Part shown: piece after piece, positions 23,408 to 35,756 of the stretch | Numbering within the stretch: the stretch's first letter is position 1 | Layout: the number at the start of each line of letters is the position of its first letter | Origin: Apiotrichum sp. Y4204 | Lineage: Eukaryota > Basidiomycota > Tremellomycetes > Trichosporonales > Trichosporonaceae | NCBI GenBank assembly: GCA_025531455.1 | Contig: JAMYHL010000051.1 | Coordinates: forward strand, 124,001 to 188,000 | Length of the DNA stretch: 64,000 nt | Direction: 5' to 3' | Made by a program: the position numbers and the translations under genes | Notes under the pieces: generated by a model | The model's input: only the letters and a program-made list of their open reading frames with translations | Told to the model about the DNA's origin: nothing | The model's database searches: none

Positions 23408-25881
23408 ATGACAGACCCAGCGCCAGCACCGGCATCAGCAACCGCAGCAGCATCAGCAGCACCAGGCGCCGACGTCCCGACCGTCCTCTCGGCACTGCAC
23501 GCGCTGCTCCGCGCGCACGTCGCGGCCCACCCGTCCCCGACGCTGCCGTATCTGCACCCGTACGCGCCGCTCCCCCCGCTCCGGGGATGGAAGGGCAAGG
23601 CGCGCGCGGGGGGCGACGCGGGGAGTCTGAAGGGCATGCGCGAGGCGATGGAGCTGGCGCGCGGCGTATTGGGGCGAAATGCGGGACCTGGGGCGCCGGC
23701 GAGCCCTGCGGACAAGGAGCGCATTCGCGTCGCGAGGGCGATGCGGGAAGTGTGAGTGTGAGAATGTGGGATCGGGATGGGTCTGGGACGCGTTTGTGAC
23801 GAGAGAGAGGACCTTCTGCTCGAGGTTGTTGCACGAGACCTTGGCGCAAGTGGAAGAACGGAGTGTGCATCTCTTGTTGTGTTTGTGGAAGGGCTCCTTT
23901 GTTGTGTCGTGAGGACGCCGGTCTGCATCCTTCAGTGCTCATCTTTTGTTTCTCTATTGCACCTTTCTCACAGAAGGCACACTGCATGTCTTTCACACCA
24001 CAATACGGCGGTCAGATAATACTACGCCTTCAACCCATTTTCCCATCCGCTGACAGCAGGATAACCCACGAATCCGTTCTCCTCCCCCTCGGCACCGTCC
24101 TCTCGGGTCTTCCGCCCGCCCCGCGCCCTGTCGGCGCGCTGTGCACTCTTCCGCCTGCAGAACTCATCTCTGCGCTCGGCACGCGCCTCGGCCTCCAAGT
24201 CTTCGCGGAGGACTCGCAGTTTGGCCTCCTCCGCACATCGCTCACCCTCGCCGGGTCGCGGTTTGTTGTGGATATCGACCTCGAAGTCGACGCAGCGGGA
24301 GACAAGACCGAGCCGCCAACAGCAGTCGGCACCCCGGTCGGATTCACAGACACACCCGCGACGCCCGCCCCGCCCCCGCTCGCCGAACGGGGCAAAATCC
24401 GCCTGGCGAAACTAAGCGCAAACCACATCACGCCCGCGGGCGAAACAGGCAAGGCGGACTGGGTGGGGGCTGTTTTGCGTGCTGCGGTGGAGGCGCACCT
24501 CGAACATTGGAACACGAAGAACCGCGCCGGCATGGAGGATACCGCCAAGGCACTGCAGGCGGCCCTAGGCGAGCTGAAGAGCCTTGATGAGCTTGCAGAG
24601 TCGAGCAGTGCAGATCTCTTTGCCGACCTAGAGACCCTCGCTGCTGGCGTCCAGCGCCTGTGTGCGGGAGAAGAGGGGTGGAAAGTGTATCCCGACACGC
24701 AGGGCGCGCTCTTCCCCTCGTTCCGTTTGTTAGATGCGTCGCCGGGCGTGAGAAATCCCGCGTGGCGCCTCCGGCCCGCAGGAGACGGCGAGGACGTGCC
24801 CCCCCTCCCGGAGGAAGATACAATGGCCGTGGACGAGTCCCAGGCGGCGCCGCCGGCAGAGCCGGCAGCGTGTAAAGGCAAATGGGTGCTCGAGTATGTC
24901 GACGACACACCCAGCATCGCCGGGCGGGGGCTGGTCGTGCGCCGCACGTGGCTTAACCCTGCCGCCGGGGAGGGCGACCCGTGGTCGCCTGCAATCAAAG
25001 TGGAGGGCCTACTTGTGAGTAGCTGCGTACCATGCTGGAGTGAAAGTGTATCGCGTATCGCTCGCTTCGAACACGCATCACACATTGTGAGACAGTGTCT
25101 GTAGCCTGTCGCCGACTGAAAGAAAAAGTACATTCCAGCTGCTTTAGCGGATTTAGCTCTCGATCCCGTGTGATCGAGATCATGGTTTCGATTGCCCCGA
25201 TCGCGCTGACGTCACAGGCGGCCGGCGAGGCGACATCCAGCTCGAACAACAGCAGCAGCACCGGCGGCGACGGCGCCGGCGCGCCGCTCTTCGTTGGCGG
25301 CGAGTACGTGCACCGCGCAACAGGCGGGGTGACCCAGCATTGGACGCTCGGTGGGCCCGGTCCAGAAGGCTACGTCGTCGGGCGGGTGGGGATGGCGTCG
25401 TGGGCGGGCCTGCGGCGCGCCGTCGCCGCACTGAGGGCGCAGCTTGTGCTCGACGTGCTCTTCATGACGGCGTTCAGCCCGGATGCACGACAGGCGGCAG
25501 ATGACGGCGGGGATGCGGAGGATGACGATGGCGACGTGGGCATGGAGGGCCTGGACGAGCTCGAAAGCGGTAGGTGCAGTCAAGTAGTCTAGCGGTGGTG
25601 GAATGCAGAGAGTAGAACTCTCAAGCTGACCTCTTCCAGCACCGACGGATATCGCCGTCACTGCGACGCTCGAGCAGCGGGGGATGCGTGTCGTGCTCCC
25701 GCGCGACGGGGACAGTCGCGGCGCGGCGCTCGTGCTCGAGCTCACGCCCGCCGAGGCGCCGCCCTACGTCGCTGTGCGGGCGACGTGTGACGCTGACGCG
25801 GAGATAGTCGCCCGCGCTGGCGCCGACGAGGTGGATGCCGTGGCCATTGTGCGCCGCGTGCTCGCGGCCATGAAGCCATGA
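23408..25881 (+). CDS. MED1: Mediator complex subunit 1
   Basis: Six exons (23408-23751, 23806-23849, 23974-24010, 24057-25014, 25218-25569, 25640-25881) sum to exactly 658 residues. The fungal Med1 pattern is visible: an N-terminal helical part, LLPLGTVLSGL, a strand pair with SRFVVDIDLEVD, IRLAKLSANH, then the long helical stretch EDTAKALQAALGELKSLDELAE followed by DLFADLETLAAGVQRL, which is the most diagnostic block, and a C-terminal beta-rich part ending VRRVLAAMKP. Med1 belongs to the Mediator middle module and bridges activators to RNA polymerase II. The assignment is from pattern, not a search, and exons 2-3 are the least certain part of the model. The first exon is Ala/Pro-rich. Introns 1-4 (54, 124, 46, 203 nt) are longer than average for the window. 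Confidence 0.72.
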
Positions 25882-26557
25882 GCAGTAGATATGGGACAAT
25901 GATGCCGAGCAGAGTGGCCATTTTGCCACTCGGGCTACCCTATGCATCTATCACATTTGTCTCTTCATTCTCCCAGCTTCGAGGCGCTTCTCCTCTTTGA
26001 TGCCCTCTTTTGTTATGAATAGCTTCTAACCGGGACCGGGAGACGACCTCTTTTTGTGATTACTGCGGTCCGTGGCGTCACTGGCAAATGTCCCGGGCAG
26101 GACGCGGGACCACCAAATGGCGCAGGAATGTTAATGAATGTTGAATGCAGACGAGCAAACCAGGGATGATACTACCAATGCATGCTGCTGCCGCAACGCC
26201 GAGCAGAGGGAGACACCCGCTCATGCACAGTGCATGCTATTGTGCTACACGCTGCACGCTGCACATTCTGCTGCTCGTCGACGGCGACGGTGGGATGGAG
26301 AGTCGCATGGTGGGTCGAAATGGAAATGGAAAAAAGTGGAAAATGGAATGGAAGGGGCAGTTTTTTTTCCGTCCTTGTCCATTTCCTTTTTGTCGTCGTC
26401 TCTTTTCTCTCCTTCATCATCCATCTCTTATTCACCACCATCACCACCACCCTCGCCATCACTCACCCCTCTTTGTCTCTTCTTCTTGCCTCTCGCCGAC
26501 ACCAACACAGACACTGACACCGCCACTGCCGCTACTCTCCCTCCCCGCCGCGCCGCC
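25882..26557. other. Intergenic region with pyrimidine-rich leader
   Basis: The part nearest the next gene (26360-26550) is strongly CT-rich (TTTTCTCTCC, CATCACCACCACC), typical of a fungal promoter/5' UTR. The first part contains the MED1 3' end. No gene was found. Confidence 0.5.
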
Positions 26558-29500
26558 ATGGCCGCCCTCACGGTGCGTCTGGCTAATTCTGCCCCTGCTC
26601 TGTTCTGTTTCGCTCTCTCCGATCGCTGACACGAGACAATAACAACAATACATGCCAACAACACAACCCCCACAACAACACTTCCTCTCTCCCTCACACT
26701 CCCATGCATACATGCTCGCGATTCGACGCCCTCTGCTCGCGATACCCATTCCCATTCATCACTCGCACGTCCACTCTTTCCTGCTGGGTGTTGAATCGCG
26801 CCGCCCGGTTGTCTCGCTCGATCCTGATCTTGATCGCGTCCCGATCACTGTCGACCACCACGATCATGATCACTCTCTCACTCCCACTCTCTCTTTGCTC
26901 GCATGCATCTCCCGTCTCTCTACACACCACATCGCCGCTACTTACCTCCCAAACAGCGCTCGACACTGCCCGCACCGCCGTTACCCGTGAGCATGGCCGG
27001 AGTTTGAGCCCACCGGCATCCGCATCCGTATCCGTGCATGTGCTGACGCCATCCCCCCGACACCCCCGACCTCGGCATATCCATCTCTTGCCACTCCACC
27101 CCATGTCCTCACCCCTCCCCCTCCTCCTTCCCCTCCCCACCCACTCCCCTCCCCTCCCCATCCAGCGCTTCGGCCAGACACGATGCTACTGGGCGCTCCT
27201 CGCCCCGCAGTACGGCCCGAAGCTCGAGCTCAAGTTTGTCTATCTCGACCCGGCGATGGCGCTGCATCTCGGCCCGCAGCACGTCGGCGTGCTCTCCCGC
27301 GGCATCATCGAGCTCATCCATCCCGCCGAGAGGGAACGTGAGTACAGGCGTGGAGCGTTTGCAGCTGGGGGTTGATTGCACGGGGCGGTGCACCGCGGCT
27401 CCAGTACCGCGGAACAGCACACAATACTCCGCCGTGGTCTCGGCGAGTTACATGCGTGCCGCAGCCTGGGTCTTGGGTGGACACGATCAGCCGCAGCGGG
27501 TGCCCAGCTGGCACACATGGCGAAGCGAGTCGGCCGTCGCCTGCACCCCGCGATGCGACACGCCGCCCACTCCTCATCTCTGCGCCGGTGCTCGCGTGCC
27601 GTTTGCAGATTGCATCGAGTGAATCGCGCCCGCATCATCCGTGCCCAGTCCCAAACCTCGCCCCCTGTGCACGCCCCGGTGGCCCGGCGCGAGATGGGCC
27701 TCGAGTCGTGCATGTCTCGGCTCGCCGGGCCTGTGATGGCCTCGGCCGTGACCTTTTCTCGCGCCTCGAGGCCTTCTCATCAGAAGTCTCCTGCTTGGTC
27801 TCGCCCGATCATCCCACAGTCCAGATGCGCACATGCTAACCGCCAGAGGCGCGTGCCGACCTCGCGAGCTCGATTGGGAACGACGACCTGCAGGGAAGCG
27901 TCACGAGGTGCGTTCAACACGAGCACGGGGCGGGGTGGGCCCAAGCGCGAGGCGCGAAGCGGTGCGGGACGGGGCGAGGCGGGGCGAGCTGCCAAGCCCA
28001 GACGGGCAGGCTGGCGCCGACCCATACGGACAGACGGCGCACTGCCGCCGGTGCATGCGGCGTATGGTTGCGGCAGGTGGTATGCGGCAGGCGGCAGCGC
28101 TACTCGGTTCGATTTCCGACCTCGCTGTACGCCCTCCGTCGGCGGGCCCGAGCAGCGCCCGGTTCCTCGCCAGGGTGCTGACCTGATGGCGTGCATCCGG
28201 CGCCGCGGATTGCCAGCTCCGGCGTGACTCCGGCTCTGCCGGCGAACGTTGGGCGCTCACTGCCGGTCTCGGCGCATATCCGATAAAGGTCGTGAGCTCG
28301 GAGACCGTGCGTTGTACCGCGCCCATAACAGATGCCTCCCACTACCACCTCTCTCATCGCGTTCGCCTACCGTCACGCTCGCTTGCTCGCGGCTGCTGCT
28401 TACTGAAAACAGGATGCGCTTCTCCCGACTTTCCCGGATCCGGTCACTGCTTGGGTGCCCGCCGCAGGAGAACAAGGTGCCGCCAGATCTCGCCGCGGTC
28501 GCCGAGGACGACGACTATATCATCATTGACCTGGTGTTGAATTGGGTATGGCCACACCCTGCAGACATGAGCTGACATCAGGTCGCCGATGGACTGCTAC
28601 TCGCATTCTTCCACGCCATCAAGGACAAGGACCCAGTGGCGAACAACGATCCCGCACGGCGGCACGAGCAGTGGTCCAATTTCTGCGGGGCCGTGTCCTT
28701 TGGTGACGATGTGAGTCGACGTCCGACACTTGTCCCCTCTGACCCCAGGCGGTCCAGAATCTGCGACAGAGTATCGCGGCCAACGTCACGCTGCCAGCAC
28801 GGGGACGGGTGCCCCCGTCACGCGTGTTCCAGTTGCATACGAGTCTCACAACCCCTGCCCATCCAAACTCACTCCTCTTCACCTGGCCGCCATCACGACC
28901 ACCAAATTCGCCAGTGCAGGTGGATGGGCTCTACGATGCAGACGAGTACGCGGACATGATGCGCGGCGTGGACATGGACCCGGGACGGCTGGCGGCAAAG
29001 CCTGGAGATGTTCGGACCAACTGCACGACACGGTTTGGCGCCAAGCACTCGATCCGAACAGAGGGCGTGTACCGCCACATTGCGAGCGTGTTTATCCCGT
29101 ATGGCACGCTCGTGTTTGCATGCTTCCAGACGACAAAGTGCTACGAGCTGCCACTGAGTAGCGGGTCGGACGCGTGGGCGGCAGCGGCGACGGCGGTCCC
29201 ACCAGCAACCGTCCCGGCGGTACCTCCACCACCGCCGGCGATACCGCCAATCGCACCGCCGCCGCCATCCACTCGCGACTGGCGGCAAGAGTACGACTAC
29301 GGGTACACCGACTACCCGTACAGCGGATACGACCCGGCTGCGGCTGCTGCGGGTGTCGCGCCATTCCACCCACGGCTGAACGAGACGGCGACGCCGCCAC
29401 GCGTCGGCGGGGGCACGACACGGCCGCTTGTCCGGCCACCAGGCGACGTGGACAAGTGCCGGGGGTGCGGGACGCGTGAGAGCCCCGAGTGGCGCAAGGG

Positions 29501-29606
29501 CGAGAACGGGGTCAAGGATCTGTGTAATGCGTGCGGGCTGAAGCTAGCGCGCGCAGTGGCCAAGCGCGAGGGGAGGCAGAAGCCGCGGAAGAAGGATAAG
29601 ATCTGA
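26558..29606 (+). CDS. PAS-like/GATA zinc-finger factor, white collar-2 type
   Basis: The model has eight exons (26558-26572, 26957-26986, 27166-27337, 27847-27907, 28413-28545, 28582-28710, 28749-28823, 28920-29606) and 433 residues. The C-terminal zinc finger reads CRGCGTRESPEWRKG then DLCNACG, a C-x2-C-x18-C-x2-C GATA finger; the 18-residue loop is that of WC-1/WC-2-type proteins, followed by a basic tail. The N-terminal half (YWALLAPQY, KFVYLDPAMALHLG, IIELIHPAERE, GSVTRMRFSRL) resembles a PAS domain. White collar-2 partners the photoreceptor WC-1 in light-regulated transcription; this role is inferred, and another PAS/GATA factor is possible. The 5-codon first exon, the 10-codon second exon and the two 505-509-nt introns are unusual here, and the first two exons are the weakest part of the model. 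The intron at 28824-28919 (96 nt) can also be read through. Confidence 0.75.
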
Positions 29607-32561
29607 GGATCGGAGACTGGGAGATGAGGGCGGGGACCGGGAGGAGACAGGGGGAGACAGGGGGGAGACATGGGTTATAGATAATTGTAGCGCTGTAGTA
29701 ATTCATGACACTGTCTTGATGTCACATCGATAAGTAGAGACACGGAGAAACGGCCCGTGGAGGGGTGACACATGGAATGCGGCTGATAGCGACGACGCGA
29801 TCGACGATCAGATGTGGAATGAAGGGCTGGGGCCGGCGGGGCGAACAGCGGGCGGTGGCTGGGTGCACTCGGCATCTCCGTGGGAATCGGAATGGGATGA
29901 GGGGGTACGAGGCGATATGGTCGGCGATTCCGAAGCTGTGAGGGCTGGTTCATGAGAGAGTGAGCGAAATTAGACACCGACGGTAGGGAGCTAAAGGAGT
30001 CGCGAGCGGACGAGCTACGAGGGGATTGGATGCCTCTCTAGGAGCACAGGAGCCTGGGACAGAGGGCCCCGGCCCATTCATGCATTCACGAGCGGCCGTC
30101 CGTCTCCACCCTTCAATATACAATGTCTGCGAGTGGCGCTGCGTGCTGCCGCCAGAGGGAGCATTGCGGAGTAGTATCAGGATCTAACGACCTGACATGA
30201 GGACCTTGGGCCCGGTCTGAGGCTCGTGCGTGGCATCGAACAGCAAGCTGTAAGGTTGGTTAGTGCTTCAGGTGGGCAGAGTGAATGGGTGACGGAGGAA
30301 ACGTGACAGATTCTAGAGATCCAGATCGTGGGATCTCGGGACTCGGAACTCGTTTGGTCTGTGAATCCAATCCAACAGTATGGTTTGGTGTCTAAATGCA
30401 TGGTGGGTTCAGCATATCAAGGTGTGAAGCAATGTTTCGATCAGATAGTCAGCTGCCACCGTGTCTGTTGATAAGCTCAAGAGATTGAAGAAGAGAGATT
30501 TGAGTTGCCGGCAGGTCCATTCCAGGCGACGGCAGGGCAGAATTCATCCTTTCATCCATACTCCGAACTCTCCTGCAATTCGGGTCGCGAGCAATTCGGG
30601 GACGGCCATTCGGGGTGCATATCCGTGCCAGCGGCTTTTGGCGGAGACCTCGAGCTGCAGTCTCAGCGCCCAGGGCCGCATTCCGACTCTTGTCTCCCCC
30701 CCATTCCCCACGCGCCACGGCACGGAATGCAGAGGAGCGCGGTGCACGGTGCACCAGTGTGCGATGCAGCGGTGGGGACCGAGGGCAGAGAGTGCATGAG
30801 TCTTTGGAGGCTTCTGAACACCAGAGACAAGTGTGAGGACAAAATGAGGGTCGCTGTCGAAAGGATGCTATTGCGCTTCGCCAAGCCAATTCCAAAACGC
30901 TTCTGCATTACTGCAAGCTCCTCTCGACCGGCGGCGGGCATTGCGGACATTGGTCCCTGTGAGACCAGGCTGTGCAGGCTGTGAGATTCCGAAGCATTGG
31001 ATGCAGTACTTGAGAGTCTAATGCTCTAATGCTGCTACTGCGCTGAGGTATCAGTGTAGTGGGGATCGCGCAGGGCGGGGGGAGTGCAGGGTCGGCGCGG
31101 CGCCCGTGCTAGTCTACGCCTATCGGCCGTCGGGGGTGTGGGGTCGGCATTGGTCCTGGCCATTAGCATTGAGCATGGCATTCACGCATGCCGTACGATG
31201 AATGGCGGTGTGCGCGCGTGCGCAGTGTGAATGAAAGACCTGGATACTTGGAGGCCGTGGAAGGGTGTGTAGGCTGCGATTTAACTCAGGGCGACTGGAG
31301 AGACTGGATCCTGGGCCATCAATAATGGGATTGAATGGGCGACCATTGTCCGAGGCCCCGAGGCCCAGAAAGTGGGGGCTGCAGAGCGCTGGAACAGGCG
31401 CAGAAGCTCGAGCGAGGGTCAGCAGTGAGTAGGGAGAAAAGCGTTCAAGTCAGTCATGCAGTCAAGAGAGAGAGTAGTCTGAAAGGGATGTCGAGGTGCC
31501 CAGGGGTGGCGTCGAGCAGCGAACGCCACGGACGCACTACTGATGGGACACGCGCAGGACAAAGAACGTCGGCTGAAAAAGAACAGGTACCAGCTCGGAA
31601 GATGACGACGACGCGCATGCAGCGATTGGGGGAGCGAGATGAAAGGATGGCAAGACAGAGTGAAGGGAGGGGAGGGGGCGAGTGAATGGACGCAAGAAAA
31701 GAAGCAAGAAAAAAAAAAAAGAGAAGAAAAAAAAGTGGAGATGGATGGATGGTCGCGCGTGGGATCCCATCGCACTCTGTCCATTGTCCATTTGTTCGTC
31801 GTCGTCGTCGTCGTCCATCTCTTCACTTTGTCTCTTTCTTTCACTTCACTTCTCTTCCACCCTCTTCTTCTTCTTCTTTCTCTTCTCGTCACTTGTTCTT
31901 CTTCTTCATCCCCACTTCATTCTCATTCCCCGCCACTCTCCTCTCCCCTCTCCCCCTCCGTTTCTTGTCCCGCTCTTCCAATCTGACACTTCCGGGTCCC
32001 GCGGCGCGGTACAGGCACGCGTGACAACTCTCTTTTTTTTCTTATTCCTTGCCCTTCCATTTCTTCTTCTCGTCCTCCCGAGATCTCTTTGCAGCTCGCA
32101 GCTCTTCGGGGTCTCACTCTGCAACGTACGCGCGGCCCCGCTTCTATCGTGACGGCACAGCAGCATCTCGGGTCGGTCCAGACCAGCGGAACCTGTGATT
32201 CCCCGGATCTCACTCGGCACGTCGGAGAAATCATTGCATTCCATTTCTTACCCCTCTCTCGGCAGGCCGGGGCGCGTAACTCACCCAGAGAACAGAGAGC
32301 ATCGAGGGCGACGCGCAGCACCTCCGTCACGGCGCGTTATTGCTAGCGATAGCATTGGGTGGTCCACACTGGCAACCAGCAGCGAGCAGCGAGGAATCGG
32401 TCGCGAGCTAGGACTTCTGTATCGAACAGACTACGGCTCGACGCGAGTGCACCACGCGTGTCATCTCGCTTAACACCAGACACGACTCGATCACATCATC
32501 CGACGCTGACATCTCGACAACTGCATCCACTGCATTGCATCCTTTGCATACACCCCCAAAA
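29607..32561. other. Long gene-poor region with purine and pyrimidine tracts
   Basis: This is almost 3 kb without a supported gene. The part at 31640-31740 is A/G-rich (poly-A-containing, AAAGAAGCAAGAAAAAA); at 31797-31990 it is C/T-rich with a (GTC) run and TTC repeats, and a second CT-rich tract occurs at 32030-32100. These probably form the promoter and long 5' leader of the 1,064-residue gene. Open frames over the tracts are low-complexity artefacts. Confidence 0.5.
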
Positions 32562-35500
32562 ATGGCCGCGTTTGTCAAGTCGCTGCAGCACAAGGCGTCG
32601 CGCGCGCGTCTGCGCCAGTCGCAACTTTCCGAAGACGCGCCCACCACGCCGCAGCGCCACCCCAACCACCCTTACGGCGCCGGATTCAGCCCCAACACGC
32701 CATCACCGACGAGCTCGGCTGCTTCGGCGTCCAGCCCCTCCCTCCTCTTCTGGCGCAAGCCCGTCGCTTCGCCCCTCGCTTCGCCCGTCGATTCGCCCGT
32801 TCTTCAGCCGGCCACAGTCTCGGCAGCCACAGCTCCCAAGCCCATCCTCCGCCGCCCAAGCCCCGGTCCAAACGAGTTCGGCGTGAGCGTCAGCCCCATC
32901 GCCAACACCAACGTCCGCTTCCCAGATGGCCAGCACAATGCTCACCCCCGCCGCGCGTCCATCGTCGGCACCACCCTGCCGCCTGGCGCGCAGAGGCCGT
33001 TCCGTGGCCCGCCCCCACCCAATGCGTTCCGACAGACCTCAATGCCAATGATCCCCAGGCGCGAAGGCGGGGAGGAGCGCTCCCGCGCAGTGTCGCCCGT
33101 CAACTCGGTGCATTCCGTTGCGAGCACAAACACGCTCCGGCACGCCGCGTCGCGTGCACAATCCGTCTCTCCTGCAGCTGGCACGGGACGCACCGACAGC
33201 CCGAGCGGAGCCCCCGTCGCTCACTCCAACGGCTACGACCCGTTGAGCCCCACCGGTCGCGCCTCGGCCATGTCGTTCAACTCGGACGACCGCCGCAGGT
33301 CAATGTACCGCGCGTCCCCACCATCGAGCCCGTACCCGTCCCAGCGCGATGTTCTCGGTGAGCCGCGCGCGCAACGCTACGTTTCCGACTCGCACCGTCC
33401 AGCTCCGCCCCCACCCATCCACCATGAACAGGCGTTACAGCCGCGGCAGAGGCAGACTTCCGCCCCATTCCACTCGCAGCCCCTTGCGACGGAGGTTCCG
33501 CAGGCGCACTACAGACCGCTCTCGCAGATCCAGCCCGGCGTGCAGCGACCCCGGCGGCCGTCGTCTGTTCTCCTGGATGGTGGCCGTCGCCGCAGCTCGC
33601 GGCCCACACAGCAATCCTCATCGCGCACGCGCGACAGCATAACGAGTCTCTCAAGTTTGAGCGCCGTGTCGTTGTCCAGTGGGTACTCGGGCACATCGCC
33701 CTCCGCATCCGCCTCGAGCATCAGCAGCCGCTCCGTCACCCCCGTATCGCCAGTGTCACCCGTGTCGCCCACATCCGCCTCGTCTTTCCAGTTCCCTCCC
33801 ACGACATCTCCCCTCACGTCGCCGTTGAACTCGTTCCAGTCGCTCAGTGCGGTTCCTGCGCCCGTGCCGGTCGCGCCACTGCACGCCCCGCAGGCGTTGC
33901 CAGCGTCCCAGCACGCGATGCGACGGATTCTCGCGACCGTGCCCGCTTCGCCCGATTCTGTCGAGCGCCTGTCGCCAGTGTCCCAGTCGCCAGAGGTCGT
34001 CCACCGTCTCACGGCCGCGTCGCTTGCCGCCTACCGCACTGTGACCCCTGTCGGATCGTCCCCGAGCACCTCCCCCTTTGCTTCCCCCTCGTTGGCAAGC
34101 ACTCCCGGCGGCGCGTGCCCCACCTCGCCCGGACCGCTCGTTACACCCAAAGTGGTCGCGCGCACGCCAACAGACCACCGCCGGCTGCAGAGCTACGCGG
34201 GCGACGGCTCCCCGCTGCCAATGTTCAAGGTCATCCCGGCCACGCCATCGAACCGCAAGGTCTCCAACATGCTGAGCGGCGGCGACGAGGACGACGACGC
34301 GGATGGAATGAGCGACAAGCCGCCGGCCCGCATCCTCGACTTTGGCGAGCCTGGCTGGCGCAGGGATCCCAAGGAACGTGACTCTGGGCCGTGCGTCAGC
34401 CTCAACGACTGTCCTCTCGCGTCGTGGGCCTTCGATCCCATCGGCTTACCTGGAGAGATGCTGGTCAAGGCACCCGCGCCGTCGCCGGCCGTCACGCCGC
34501 CGCTGGACGGGGATATGTCGCAGTCGGCATCCCCGACACCTTCGGCCACGCCCCCGAAGCTGTCCACACCACCACCCATCCCGGCCAAGAGCCCGCGCCG
34601 CAAGTCGCTGTTCATGGGCCACGACGACGGGCGGTCCATTTCGCGGTCGCTCGCAGAGCTGGCCACACTTGCATGCGACCTGCCTCGCGAGCACGAGTCC
34701 TTTGGGAACGAGCTAACCGTCGCCGCGCAGCAGGCAGCTGCACGCTTCGCGGCCGCCCGCGCCGCGACGGACACGCCCAAGCGGCCCCCACTGTGCGCGC
34801 CGCCGCGCCTACCCCCGCCCCCCATCCCCACCAATGTCCTCCCGTTCACCAAGGTCCGCGGCCCGACTAGCCCCACCGACCCCTCCATTCCCCGCCAGGT
34901 GCCGTACGCCATCGCCGCCATGGACCAGGCCCAGGTGGGACCGCTGCCACCGTCGCCGCCGTACAGCAGCCACCGCTCGCTGCCTTCTCTCGGGTCGTAC
35001 GACAGCGTGCCGTCTGGCGACGAGGTGTCCGATGCGAGCGAGCACGAGCGGGAGCAGGAGGCGCGCGCCGACCTCTCCTCGACTTACACCTACGACTCGA
35101 GCGTGTCGCTTGCGTCGACGCTCTCGGACACGGAGGAGGCGCTCATCAGCACGGTGCGCACGCTGACGCCCCTCCCCTCCCGTGGAGAATCGCGTGCGTC
35201 GTCGCACGCCTCGCGCCATTCGCGTCTGCTGGATCTGGATGATTCCACCGCCACCCCCAAGCTGCGCGCCAAGGCCTTCCGCCTCGACTTTAGCAACCCC
35301 AGCTCGCGTGTCGGATCCCCAGGCCCGCAATCGCCGGCGCTCGGGTCGCCCCGCACACCGACGCTCCCCCAGCAACGCGAGTTTAGTCCCGAGCGCGAGC
35401 TGCTCTCCACCTTTGACGGCGAGTTCCCGCTGCCACCCAGCCCGCCGATCAGGGTGCACCGCATGTCGGCCGCAGCAGCAAACCCCAACCGCGCGGCGTT

Positions 35501-35756
35501 CTACGGCGCGGCGAGTATCGTGCGCAGCGCGATGAGCTCCACCGCGAGCCTCCACGAGCAGGCCGGGGGCGCGCCGCTGCACGCACCCCACGGCTCGATC
35601 TCGAGCCTCGCGAGCATGGCAAGCACGAGTAGCATGGAGCCGTGCTCGGACGTGGACGATGACGAGGTGCTCACCGCCAGCATCGTCGCGTTCCAGCCGT
35701 ACGGGCCGGCCAAGTATGTCGACCCGCGGACGAGCGAGGTCGGCGTTGCGTTCTAG
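32562..35756 (+). CDS. Large Ser/Pro-rich disordered protein
   Basis: A single exon encodes 1,064 residues. The start at 32562 (AAAAATGGCC context) is preferred over an in-frame ATG at 32535. The protein is dominated by Ser, Pro, Thr and Ala, with many SP and TP sites and repeats such as SPVSPVSP near residue 400, consistent with heavy phosphorylation by proline-directed kinases. A more ordered island lies at about residues 590-633 (ILDFGEPGWRRDPKERD and SLNDCPLASWAFDP). Another helix-like part follows at about 700-735 (SRSLAELATLACDLPREHES). The far C terminus (SIVAFQPYGPAKYVDPRTSE) also looks conserved. No known domain is recognisable. The N-terminal FVKSLQHKASRARLRQSQ is basic and could be amphipathic. 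Function unknown; a signalling or cytoskeletal scaffold is only a guess from composition. Confidence 0.75.
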   Translation: MAAFVKSLQHKASRARLRQSQLSEDAPTTPQRHPNHPYGAGFSPNTPSPTSSAASASSPSLLFWRKPVASPLASPVDSPVLQPATVSAATAPKPILRRPSPGPNEFGVSVSPIANTNVRFPDGQHNAHPRRASIVGTTLPPGAQRPFRGPPPPNAFRQTSMPMIPRREGGEERSRAVSPVNSVHSVASTNTLRHAASRAQSVSPAAGTGRTDSPSGAPVAHSNGYDPLSPTGRASAMSFNSDDRRRSMYRASPPSSPYPSQRDVLGEPRAQRYVSDSHRPAPPPPIHHEQALQPRQRQTSAPFHSQPLATEVPQAHYRPLSQIQPGVQRPRRPSSVLLDGGRRRSSRPTQQSSSRTRDSITSLSSLSAVSLSSGYSGTSPSASASSISSRSVTPVSPVSPVSPTSASSFQFPPTTSPLTSPLNSFQSLSAVPAPVPVAPLHAPQALPASQHAMRRILATVPASPDSVERLSPVSQSPEVVHRLTAASLAAYRTVTPVGSSPSTSPFASPSLASTPGGACPTSPGPLVTPKVVARTPTDHRRLQSYAGDGSPLPMFKVIPATPSNRKVSNMLSGGDEDDDADGMSDKPPARILDFGEPGWRRDPKERDSGPCVSLNDCPLASWAFDPIGLPGEMLVKAPAPSPAVTPPLDGDMSQSASPTPSATPPKLSTPPPIPAKSPRRKSLFMGHDDGRSISRSLAELATLACDLPREHESFGNELTVAAQQAAARFAAARAATDTPKRPPLCAPPRLPPPPIPTNVLPFTKVRGPTSPTDPSIPRQVPYAIAAMDQAQVGPLPPSPPYSSHRSLPSLGSYDSVPSGDEVSDASEHEREQEARADLSSTYTYDSSVSLASTLSDTEEALISTVRTLTPLPSRGESRASSHASRHSRLLDLDDSTATPKLRAKAFRLDFSNPSSRVGSPGPQSPALGSPRTPTLPQQREFSPERELLSTFDGEFPLPPSPPIRVHRMSAAAANPNRAAFYGAASIVRSAMSSTASLHEQAGGAPLHAPHGSISSLASMASTSSMEPCSDVDDDEVLTASIVAFQPYGPAKYVDPRTSEVGVAF

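Noticed and set aside
23863..25104. A separate gene starting at 23863 instead of MED1 exons 2-4
   Set aside because: The first residues before 24057 are Cys/Ser-rich and not Med1-like, while joining 23408-23751 with the downstream exons gives one continuous 658-residue protein.
27376..28227. Plus-strand frame of 283 codons inside the GATA gene introns
   Set aside because: Arg/Ser/Ala-rich with no motif; spans positions needed as introns for the zinc-finger protein to be in frame.
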